Assembly (NCBI GenBank): GCA_004322375.1
Contig: SCUC01000422.1
Span: 1 to 5,191, forward strand
Direction: 5' to 3'
Length of the DNA stretch: 5,191 nucleotides
Source: Bacteroidota bacterium
GTDB lineage: Bacteria > Bacteroidota > Ignavibacteria > UBA10030 > SZUA-254
Part shown: positions 1 to 5,076 of the stretch, piece by piece
Position numbering within the stretch: the first letter of the stretch is position 1
Layout of the letters: each line of letters opens with the position of its first letter
Made by a program: the position numbers and the translations under genes
Notes under the pieces: model-generated
What the model saw: only the letters and a program-made list of their open reading frames with translations
The model's database searches: none
What the model was told of the DNA's origin: nothing

Positions 1-2
1 GA

Positions 3-218
3 ACACAACCCGCTCCGTTTCCATCATGTATAGTTATTTTCTACCCTGAATTGGAGAATCCATTTAAGATGAATGTTCCGGCTATAAAATCGGTGACGTT
101 TAGTAAACCAAACAAAAGGCTGAAACAATCAAGAACTCATTCAAAATCGCAAGCGCAAAATAAGCGAATCAATTCTTCAACCTCAAACGATGAAGAAAGA
201 TTGTATCTTTTTCCATAA
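3..218 (+). CDS. Possible C-terminal tail of a protein running in from the left edge (unrecognised)
   Basis: One plus-strand frame is open from the left edge to a TAA at 216-218, about 71 codons. The translation is rich in Ser, Lys, Asn, Gln and Arg in its second half and ends NDEERLYLFP. An internal ATG at 69 would give a 49-residue product, but its nearest purine-rich site (GGAG at 52-55) lies too far upstream to be convincing, so a tail from outside the window is the better reading. I recognise no domain. The stretch is more AT-rich than the two large genes. A run of this length in AT-rich DNA is uncommon but can occur by chance. If real, it is convergent with the neighbouring minus-strand gene, whose terminator lies 64 bases further on. 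Confidence 0.28.
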   Translation, partial: TQPAPFPSCIVIFYPELENPFKMNVPAIKSVTFSKPNKRLKQSRTHSKSQAQNKRINSSTSNDEERLYLFP

Positions 219-282
219 TTATCTATATCCCAATAAGTCTTACCTAACGGACTCCTATCACACTGGCTTTCGTTTATATTAC

Positions 283-317
283 AAAAAAAAGAGCCGCCCA
301 CACAGAGACGGCTCTTT
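283..317 (-). terminator. Intrinsic terminator of the 343-2301 gene
   Basis: Read on the minus strand, a perfect 9-bp stem (AAAGAGCCG with CGGCTCTTT, arms 309-317 and 288-296) encloses a 12-nt loop. Its 3' arm runs into an unbroken run of eight U residues (283-290). It begins 25 bases past the TAA at 343-345, as expected for a rho-independent terminator of that gene. On the plus strand the stem is followed by CCG instead of a T-tract, so termination should be one-directional. Confidence 0.88.
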
Positions 318-342
318 CCGATGTCTAATAAAGTTGAGGACC

Positions 343-2301
343 TTACTTCATTAGCATCATTTTTCTCACAGAGACTACTGCATTGTTCGCGGAGAGCTTG
401 GCGATATAAATTCCCGATGGAAGGCTACTTCCATCGAACCTCACCTCATGCTCGCCCGCGGGAACAACGCCATTCACTAATGTTGCCACCTCGTTGCCAA
501 GGATGTTATACACCTTCAAGGTAACGAATGACGAAGTACCGATGACAAATGACACGACAGTCCCGGGGTTGAACGGGTTGGGATAATTCTGGTTCAAGCG
601 GTATTGCGTTGCTATAAACCCGCCTTCGCCGAGACCCATAGTCCCATCCGGACTTATCGTCATATTCGCCCGCTTGCTTTCATTCGATGTTACAATGCTA
701 ATCCCATCGGATTGCGCATCATCGTACCCCATGAGAGTAGCGGTAAGCAGGTAGGCGCCCGTTCCCAATCCTTCAATCTCGTACGAGCCGTCCATCTCTA
801 CCATGGCGCTCCCTTCAAGCTCGCCGTTGATGTTCGCGGCATACACCAGCGCGGCATCCGCCATTCCTCCCGCCGATGCGCTGACGCTGCCATAGACAAC
901 CGTTTGCGTATGATGATTTCTTCGCGCGTTCAGCCTGAAATCAATATTCCCGACTACAGTCGTTTCCGAAACGGCAATCCAATCAGCCTCCTTCCACTTT
1001 CTCGTCGGTTCACCGTCGTAGCGGAAATAGGTCGGCTTGTAGCCTTTCGACCACGCAAGCACGATGTACGAGCCCGGTTTGAGATTCGCGAATGAATAGG
1101 TTCCTGTTGAATCTGTTTCGGTGTAATACCGGTTGCATCGGCGATTATCGTGCGTCCGGTTATACGCGACAACGCGGGCGTCGAGAGGCGTCACGCCGTC
1201 GGCGTCAAGAACATATCCCGTAATCCCGTTCGGATACACAGGCTTCGGGTCGAGCGTAACATTGACCTCGAACACGTTGCCGGCAACTGCAATTCTATCA
1301 GCCTCTTCATACGTTCGCTTGTTATCCCAGTATTCGGAAAGATAATCATGGTCTTTCGGTTTCACGAACACGACCACGGTATCCCCTCCCCTCAATCGCA
1401 GCCAGTAATTGCCGGCGGGGTCGGTTTTCGCGTGCAGCTTTCGCTCGCCCCATTCCCACCAGTGCCAATCCCATGCGTTATGTTTGTTCACAACATACGC
1501 TGTTACGGTTGCGCGCTGCGGGTTGCCGCTTTCATCTTTCACCCAGCCGCTCAGCGTATAGAATTGCGGCTTGGTCTTTTTTGCTATCCTGATGGTAAAT
1601 GTTAACGTATCATCCGCCACTACACGAACCAGAGTTGCTTCTTTCTTTTTCAAAACATTATCATAGTATTCCTTAACATAGCCTTCCGCGGAGACGCGCA
1701 GGTAGTAATCGCCTGTTGCAAGCCGCGCGGAAAAATTGCCGTTGCTGTCGGAAAACACTACGATAGCGTCGCACTCGTCGTCATCATCGTGGTCGCAATC
1801 GTCATCGTCACATTCTTCCTCATCGTCGTCGTCATGGTCATCGTCTGTCCCATCATAAGGATAAAATTTGACCATGTATTTTTCAGGCGGCAGATTGGTC
1901 GAATCGTCAACCACGGTACCGTTGATAACCCCGAACTCGATAGGACGAACTTGAGCCTCGACCATGGTAAGAGAAGCGACTTCCGTTTCTCCTACTCCGG
2001 CAGCAACATAGTAGGAATAGGTCACGCCGCGTTCGATATGGTAATCGCAATAACGGGTATCGTCTGTGCGTTTTACGATTTCGAATTGAACGCTTGTATC
2101 GTCTAAGGCTCCGCTTTTTCTATAGACGGTAAACTCCACGCTCTCCGTTTCCGAAGGATACTCCCACGAGAGTATGATAGCGGGCGCGCAAAGCGATGCG
2201 CTTGAGACTGCGGTTAGATTTGTTGGTGCAGGTGTTTGTCCGAAGCCCGGAACTATGACCAACATCAAAAGCACCGGACATAGGAGTAGTTTACTTTTCA
2301 T
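343..2301 (-). CDS. Secreted T9SS cargo protein: Fn3-like domain, four carboxypeptidase-regulatory-like repeats, acidic insertion, type A sorting domain (652 aa)
   Basis: The start is placed at the ATG at 2301 because it begins a textbook signal peptide (MKSK, then a hydrophobic core, then FGQ at 20-22) and has GAGGT four bases upstream; a longer frame from 2358 has neither. Domains: Fn3-like about 24-118; beta-sandwich repeats of the CarboxypepD_reg type about 123-240, 246-350, 357-458 and 466-548; T9SS type A sorting domain 567-652, starting YRLNQNYPNPFNPGT and ending in a basic VRKMMLMK. The first three repeats share a G-Y...YxxN/D-type motif (EYYDN 211-215, EYWDN 323-327, TYFRYDG 424-430) followed by an Ala-rich step and a beta-strand. 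Two insertions are absent from the paralogue at 2849-4732: an Asp/His/Cys tract (153-178) and a Trp-rich loop (277-284). Cys38 and Cys85 in the Fn3 domain are also missing there. No catalytic motif is visible. A structural, adhesive or ligand-binding surface role is inference. Confidence 0.93.
   Translation of the reverse strand: MKSKLLLCPVLLMLVIVPGFGQTPAPTNLTAVSSASLCAPAIILSWEYPSETESVEFTVYRKSGALDDTSVQFEIVKRTDDTRYCDYHIERGVTYSYYVAAGVGETEVASLTMVEAQVRPIEFGVINGTVVDDSTNLPPEKYMVKFYPYDGTDDDHDDDDEEECDDDDCDHDDDDECDAIVVFSDSNGNFSARLATGDYYLRVSAEGYVKEYYDNVLKKKEATLVRVVADDTLTFTIRIAKKTKPQFYTLSGWVKDESGNPQRATVTAYVVNKHNAWDWHWWEWGERKLHAKTDPAGNYWLRLRGGDTVVVFVKPKDHDYLSEYWDNKRTYEEADRIAVAGNVFEVNVTLDPKPVYPNGITGYVLDADGVTPLDARVVAYNRTHDNRRCNRYYTETDSTGTYSFANLKPGSYIVLAWSKGYKPTYFRYDGEPTRKWKEADWIAVSETTVVGNIDFRLNARRNHHTQTVVYGSVSASAGGMADAALVYAANINGELEGSAMVEMDGSYEIEGLGTGAYLLTATLMGYDDAQSDGISIVTSNESKRANMTISPDGTMGLGEGGFIATQYRLNQNYPNPFNPGTVVSFVIGTSSFVTLKVYNILGNEVATLVNGVVPAGEHEVRFDGSSLPSGIYIAKLSANNAVVSVRKMMLMK
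482..604 (-). repeat. Near-identical sorting-domain segment, copy 1 (partner 2988-3110)
   Basis: This 123-bp stretch encodes roughly residues 566-607 of the first paralogue and aligns without gaps to 2988-3110, with about 10 mismatches by hand count. It covers the NQNYPNPFNP strand and the VYNILGNEVATLVNG segment. Similarity falls sharply on both sides. About 17 of the last 41 residues differ between the two proteins, and the preceding repeat domain is only about half identical. It is therefore an island of recent identity within an older pair. Confidence 0.85.
1768..1845 (-). repeat. GAY-codon expansion encoding an Asp/Glu/His/Cys tract
   Basis: These 26 codons encode residues 153-178: 17 Asp, 4 Glu, 2 His and 3 Cys by count. 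The tract contains two copies of a unit, DHDDDDEEECD (155-165) and DHDDDDECD (170-178), offset by 15 residues. Codons alternate irregularly between GAT and GAC, with GAG, GAA, TGT, TGC, CAT and CAC mixed in, so this is a degenerate repeat rather than a fresh microsatellite. It sits in a loop of the first carboxypeptidase-regulatory-like repeat, where the paralogue has only a short VPASNIVTMPK-type loop. Confidence 0.85.
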
Positions 2302-2305
2302 AAAG

Positions 2306-2310
2306 ACCTC
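2306..2310 (-). promoter_or_regulatory. Ribosome binding site fixing the start at 2301
   Basis: On the minus strand the sequence reads AAAGAGGTCTTTATG. GAGGT ends four bases before the ATG. It supports the start at 2301 over the in-frame ATG at 2358, which would put about 19 extra residues in front of the signal peptide. Confidence 0.75.
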
Positions 2311-2325
2311 TTTGAAAATGTTTAC

Positions 2326-2355
2326 TAAATAGCATGTCCTCGTAAGCAGTTGACA
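2326..2355 (-). promoter_or_regulatory. Putative promoter of the 343-2301 gene
   Basis: An extended -10-like element TGCTATTTA (2326-2334, minus strand) lies about 24 bases before the start codon. A weak -35-like TGTCAA (2350-2355) lies upstream at an 18-base spacing. The paralogue has TGGTACAAT at the equivalent place. Neither is a strong match, and promoters in this phylum can differ from the sigma-70 consensus, so this is tentative. Confidence 0.35.
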
Positions 2356-2359
2356 CACT

Positions 2360-2407
2360 TCGCTGGCGGGCGTTATTACTGTAACTCAAGAGTAATAAAA
2401 AAAGTTT
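2360..2407 (-). promoter_or_regulatory. Bipartite upstream box shared with the paralogue, copy 1
   Basis: On the minus strand, AAACTTTT (2400-2407) is followed after exactly 25 bases by AACGCCCGCCAGCGA (2360-2374). The other gene has AAACTTTT, 25 bases, then AACGCCCGCAAGCGA. The right block differs at one of 15 positions. The 25-base spacers match at only about 8 positions by hand, close to chance. The right block contains a small dyad, CGC-NN-GCG, and lies 58 bases before the start codon, just upstream of the putative promoter. It could be a regulator site or part of the promoter. Confidence 0.5.
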
Positions 2408-2526
2408 TAAAATGATAGCGTTTTGCACGACTAAAAGTAAAATACATTTTTCATACGAGATGCTATACGATACGCCTTAGTATGAAACCTCGAATGCTTT
2501 TTCTTGAGATAAGAACCCACGATAAC

Positions 2527-2560
2527 GAAAATGCCGACCCCGTTTCCGGAGCCGGCTTTT
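2527..2560 (-). terminator. GAAA-tetraloop hairpin, probable terminator of the 2849-4732 transcript
   Basis: As minus-strand RNA, GCCGGCUCCG and CGGGGUCGGC form a continuous 10-bp stem (2533-2556), including two G-U pairs, closed by a GAAA loop. AAAA precedes it and AUUUU (2528-2532) follows it. On the plus strand the two wobbles become A-C mismatches, so the structure is specific to minus-strand transcripts. It is about 292 bases past the stop of the 2849-4732 gene and upstream of the 343-2301 promoter, fitting a terminator that separates the two units. The U-tract is short, so a different role is possible. Confidence 0.55.
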
Positions 2561-2584
2561 AAAATTGATGACGCGAACTCATCA

Positions 2585-2630
2585 CCCTTCTCTTGTGCCA
2601 AGAGCATACCGTTGTGGACAAGAGAAAGGG
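2585..2630. repeat. Imperfect inverted repeat with a competing inner hairpin
   Basis: CCCTTCTCTTGTGCC (2585-2599) pairs with GGACAAGAGAAAGGG (2616-2630), leaving a one-base bulge on each side and a 16-base loop. The left arm's CTCTTG (2590-2595) can instead pair with a nearer CAAGAG (2599-2604) across a three-base loop, so the two folds exclude each other. The right end continues into GGGGATTGAGGG (2628-2639), a motif resembling the repeat at 5064-5076. No coding potential was seen here. Confidence 0.55.
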
Positions 2631-2640
2631 GATTGAGGGT

Positions 2641-2660
2641 CTACGACCTCGTAGAGAGGT
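2641..2660. repeat. Short overlapping hairpins CTACG/CGTAG and ACCTC/GAGGT
   Basis: CTACG (2641-2645) pairs with CGTAG (2650-2654) around ACCT. The overlapping ACCTC (2646-2650) can instead pair with GAGGT (2656-2660). A CTACG-AAC-CGTAG hairpin recurs at 5017-5029. The element directly abuts the larger inverted repeat at 2585-2630. It is probably part of a small intergenic repeat, but no copy outside this window can be seen. Confidence 0.4.
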
Positions 2661-2736
2661 TGAGTTATGAGGCAAACTTAAAAATAGTAGGCATGGCAGT
2701 TGCGTAAGTATCATGAATACGAATAAAATTGTTACC

Positions 2737-2766
2737 AGCAGCCCACGACTTAAGTCGTGGGCTGCT
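2737..2766. repeat. Perfect 30-bp palindrome (REP-like)
   Basis: AGCAGCCCACGACTT is followed at once by its exact reverse complement, giving 15 paired bases per side with no mismatch and the centre between 2751 and 2752. The arms are GC-rich around a CTTAAG core. It lies 82 bases past the stop of the 2849-4732 gene. On the minus strand the sequence after it (GGTAACAATTTTATT) is only loosely U-rich, so it is at best a weak terminator. Its form is that of dispersed extragenic palindromes, some of which are mobilised by RAYT transposases; no such gene is in the window. Confidence 0.7.
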
Positions 2767-2822
2767 AAACCTTATTTATGCGTAACTTCAGAAAATCATT
2801 GCTTCGCTCTCCACAATGTTCA

Positions 2823-2848
2823 AATCGTCAACGACTCAATCGTCAACG
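2823..2848. repeat. Direct repeat of 11 bp beside the stop codon
   Basis: AATCGTCAACG occurs at 2823-2833 and again at 2838-2848, separated by four bases (period 15). The second copy abuts the TAA of the 2849-4732 gene. It looks like a small local duplication; no function is evident. Confidence 0.6.
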
Positions 2849-4732
2849 TTATTTCACGAGCAACATCTTTCTCACGGCAACCAACGCGTTGTCCGCTTCC
2901 AGCTTCAGGTAATAAACGCCCGAATTTAAATTGCTCCCGTCGAAATAGAGCGTATGCTCGCCTGCGCTCATCTCTCCGTTCACAAGCGTTGCCACCTCGT
3001 TGCCAAGAATGTTATACACCTTCAAGGTAATGAATGACGAATTACCCATGACAAATGACAACACAGTCCCCGGGTTGAACGGGTTGGGATAATTCTGGTT
3101 CAACCGATACTCCGAAGGCGCCGCAACCTCATCACGAACGCTGAGAACCTGATCGGGACTTAGCTCGGCATCGAACTGAAGAATTTCATACTCATCGGTA
3201 ACCTCAACATCGCCGATTTTTCCGTCTTGATAATTCATCGCGCTGGAAACTAAGGAATAGCTCCCGGTCGTAAGACCTTCTATTTCATACGAGCCATCCA
3301 GGTCTGTAACAGCGCTTCCGGCAACGGCATTGTTCCCATCGAGCGCATACACAAGCACGGCATCAAGCCCGCTACCCGTCGAAGCAAGCACATTCCCCTG
3401 CACCGATGTTTTTCCATTCCGGTGCGGCAGCGCCCACAAGCGGAAATCAATATTTTCAATTACAGCATTCTCTGGGACAACAATGCTATCGGCGAATCTC
3501 CAATCGAGCGTTGGCATTCCGTCGTACCTGAAATAGGTTGATTTATACCCCGGCGACCAGCAGAGAAGAATATAATTTCCCGGCTCCATATTTGTGAACG
3601 AGTAGCTGCCTGTGAGCGTATCGGTAACGGCAAAATATTTTGTCATCATGGGATGGGTATTTGCCTTCCGGTACGCGTAGATGAACGCGCCCAGTGGCGT
3701 CGTTCCCTCAGAATCGGTAACCGTCCCGCTGATGCCATTGGCAAACACCGGTTTTGAGTCGAGCGTTACATTGATGCCGGCGATATTTCCCGTTATCGCA
3801 ATTCTATCGGCTTCGGCAAACGTGCGCTTATTATCCCAGTACTCCGGCAAGAGCGTGCGGTTGTGGGGAAAAACATAAATCACAACCGTGTCATTCTCCT
3901 TGAGCGTGAGAGTGAAATTCCCTAGCGAATCGGTGAAGGTGCGTAGCTTGTGAGCATGAGGCATAATCCCGTTTGGTCTATTGACTAAAAAGGCGCGTAC
4001 TTCTGCGCGCTGGGGGGAGCCGGCGCTATCCTTTACCGATCCGCTCAAAGTATAAAACGTTGGCGGAACAATCTTTGCAAGTCCCACGAGAAACACAAGA
4101 GAATCATTATTCTGTACGGTTATTACTGTCGCATCCCGGAGCGTAGCTGCATTGTCGTAATACTCCGGAACATATCCTCGCGCCGCAGTGAACATGTAAT
4201 AGGTTCCAGCGTTTAACCGAGCCTTAAAAAATCCGTTGCTATCCGTCTCGATAACCTTCGGCATAGTCACGATGTTTGAAGCGGGAACAAAATGAACCAC
4301 GCCTCGCACCAGCACGGCATTTGTTGAATCTTCAAAAAGAACGCCGCTGATAACCCCGTGGGGAACTACAGGCTGCACGACCTCGGCTTCAACACTGTTG
4401 GAAGGCTCGCTTTCCGTATGTTGCACGATGGCGGTAACATAATACGAGTAGGTCATCCCCGGCCGAACATAATAATCAATATACTGTTTATTGTGGGTTG
4501 TCCAGATTCTGTAAAACCTGCTCGATGTATCTTCGAGCAAGCCGAATTTTTTATAAATACCGAATCTGACAGGAACATTCATCGAATCATATTCCCAGGC
4601 GAGCTTTACCGCAGGATGATGCCCCGTGGTAACAACAGTTGCAGTCAGGTTTGCAGGAGAAGGGGTTTGCGCAAATCCTACGACACTTAGCAGTAGAACC
4701 AGCGCGAAGCTAAAGAGTAATATTTTTTTCAT
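2849..4732 (-). CDS. Secreted T9SS cargo protein, paralogue: Fn3-like domain, four carboxypeptidase-regulatory-like repeats, type A sorting domain (627 aa)
   Basis: The start is placed at the ATG at 4732: it opens a clear signal peptide (MKKILLF, leucine-rich core, GFAQ at 19-22) and has GAGGT five bases upstream. The in-frame ATG at 4774 would add 14 residues and overlaps the putative -10. Cleavage before Gln22 would leave an N-terminal glutamine, as is common in Bacteroidetes. Domains: Fn3-like about 24-118; carboxypeptidase-regulatory-like repeats about 125-219, 226-325, 331-432 and 442-523; T9SS type A sorting domain 542-627, starting YRLNQNYPNPFNPGT and ending VRKMLLVK. The linker motifs EYYDN (190-194), EYWDN (297-301) and TYFRYDG (399-405) match those of the 343-2301 product in order. 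The acidic and Trp-rich insertions of that protein are absent, and only one Cys (391) remains. No enzyme motif is visible. Surface location follows from the sorting domain; any binding role is inference. Confidence 0.93.
   Translation of the reverse strand: MKKILLFSFALVLLLSVVGFAQTPSPANLTATVVTTGHHPAVKLAWEYDSMNVPVRFGIYKKFGLLEDTSSRFYRIWTTHNKQYIDYYVRPGMTYSYYVTAIVQHTESEPSNSVEAEVVQPVVPHGVISGVLFEDSTNAVLVRGVVHFVPASNIVTMPKVIETDSNGFFKARLNAGTYYMFTAARGYVPEYYDNAATLRDATVITVQNNDSLVFLVGLAKIVPPTFYTLSGSVKDSAGSPQRAEVRAFLVNRPNGIMPHAHKLRTFTDSLGNFTLTLKENDTVVIYVFPHNRTLLPEYWDNKRTFAEADRIAITGNIAGINVTLDSKPVFANGISGTVTDSEGTTPLGAFIYAYRKANTHPMMTKYFAVTDTLTGSYSFTNMEPGNYILLCWSPGYKSTYFRYDGMPTLDWRFADSIVVPENAVIENIDFRLWALPHRNGKTSVQGNVLASTGSGLDAVLVYALDGNNAVAGSAVTDLDGSYEIEGLTTGSYSLVSSAMNYQDGKIGDVEVTDEYEILQFDAELSPDQVLSVRDEVAAPSEYRLNQNYPNPFNPGTVLSFVMGNSSFITLKVYNILGNEVATLVNGEMSAGEHTLYFDGSNLNSGVYYLKLEADNALVAVRKMLLVK
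2988..3110 (-). repeat. Near-identical sorting-domain segment, copy 2 (partner 482-604)
   Basis: This encodes roughly residues 541-582 of the second paralogue and matches 482-604 at about 113 of 123 positions by hand count, without gaps. Only about four residues differ across this part of the two sorting domains, and synonymous differences are also few. Confidence 0.85.
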
Positions 4733-4737
4733 GGCGA

Positions 4738-4742
4738 ACCTC
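4738..4742 (-). promoter_or_regulatory. Ribosome binding site fixing the start at 4732
   Basis: On the minus strand GAGGT is followed by TTCGCC and then overlaps the ATG spacing as GAGGT-TCGCC-ATG, five bases between site and start. It supports the signal-peptide start over the upstream in-frame ATG at 4774. Confidence 0.75.
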
Positions 4743-4764
4743 AAAAATAAAAATACAACGTTGA

Positions 4765-4794
4765 ATTGTACCATACATCAATACAGCTCAACAA
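4765..4794 (-). promoter_or_regulatory. Putative promoter of the 2849-4732 gene
   Basis: On the minus strand an extended -10-like TGGTACAAT (4765-4773) is preceded, 18 bases before its hexamer, by TTGTTG (4789-4794). The TTTG that includes the base at 4795 also resembles the -33 element of Bacteroidetes promoters, although the matching TAnnTTTG is not clear. This would give a short 5' leader and lies directly downstream of the shared box. Confidence 0.45.
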
Positions 4795-4795
4795 A

Positions 4796-4843
4796 TCGCT
4801 TGCGGGCGTTTACCATAAGACACTCTAATATTGTGAAAAGTTT
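4796..4843 (-). promoter_or_regulatory. Bipartite upstream box shared with the paralogue, copy 2
   Basis: On the minus strand AAACTTTT (4836-4843) is followed after 25 bases by AACGCCCGCAAGCGA (4796-4810), matching the arrangement upstream of the 343-2301 gene (2360-2407). The box ends 63 bases before the start codon, against 58 in the other gene, and is next to the putative -35. It is either a shared regulator site or a remnant of the duplicated leader. Confidence 0.5.
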
Positions 4844-4990
4844 AATCGAAATCAATATTGAAGCCTTAAAAACCTATAACTGCCGCGAGAACTCCCTACG
4901 GGTCTTTTGAGGTTGTTAAATCTTTTAACTGCCTAATAACTGATGGTATGCAAACGCTATTAGTCGTTGCTTTTTGTTGATTGTCAACCC
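4844..4990. other. AT-rich intergenic stretch without a supportable gene
   Basis: No frame here looks coding on either strand. Short hairpins are present: GTTAAA/TTTAAC (4915-4929), and GCAAACG/CGTTGC (4950-4970) with one bulged A followed by TTTTT on the plus strand. The latter has the form of a weak plus-strand terminator, but no plus-strand gene is seen upstream of it. Confidence 0.4.
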
Positions 4991-5076
4991 ACCCCTGCCC
5001 TCCTCTACAAGCCGTTCTACGAACCGTAGGTAGGCAAGGAGGGGAATAAATCCCCTCTTGAGAGGGGACTAAGGGG
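4991..5076. repeat. GC-rich composite palindromic intergenic repeat
   Basis: The stretch stands out from AT-rich surroundings. CCCTCCT (4998-5004) pairs with AGGAGGG (5037-5043). Inside that, CTACG (5017-5021) pairs with CGTAG (5025-5029). Next comes CCCCTC-TTGA-GAGGGG (5052-5067), then GGGGACTAAGGGG (5064-5076). Runs of CCCCTC/GAGGGG with a GGGGAYTRAGGG tail are typical of dispersed non-coding palindromes in Bacteroidetes-like genomes. Parts resemble 2628-2654. No transposase or target-site duplication was identified. Confidence 0.5.

Noticed and set aside
604..2106. Several plus-strand frames of 100-163 codons opposite the first paralogue
   Set aside because: They are antisense shadows of a gene with clear domains, lack signal or domain features, and carry compositions dictated by the opposite strand (for example the Val/Ile-rich run opposite the Asp tract).
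2302..2358. Longer start for the first paralogue at ATG 2358
   Set aside because: The added residues (MCQLLTRTCYLVNIFKEVF) hide the signal peptide and have no ribosome site, whereas GAGGT is well placed before 2301.
2350..2378. Perfect TTGACA on the plus strand with TTATTA 17 bases on, as a plus-strand promoter
   Set aside because: The -10 match is poor and no plus-strand gene follows; it would transcribe antisense towards the second paralogue without other support.
2585..2766. CRISPR-like or tRNA-like structure in the inter-gene region
   Set aside because: There is no regularly spaced repeat with spacers, and the hairpins do not form a cloverleaf or carry tRNA conserved bases.
4733..4774. 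Longer start for the second paralogue at ATG 4774
   Set aside because: It overlaps the putative -10 element and precedes a canonical signal peptide that has its own GAGGT site.
2713..4910. Plus-strand frames at 2713-3030, 3330-3536, 3681-3878, 4358-4690 and 4626-4910
   Set aside because: They lie opposite, or run out of, the second paralogue. The 2713 frame crosses the palindrome and then the antisense of the sorting domain. None shows a recognisable domain.
4950..4975. Plus-strand intrinsic terminator (GCAAACG/CGTTGC then TTTTT)
   Set aside because: The stem is short with a bulge, and no plus-strand gene ends upstream of it.
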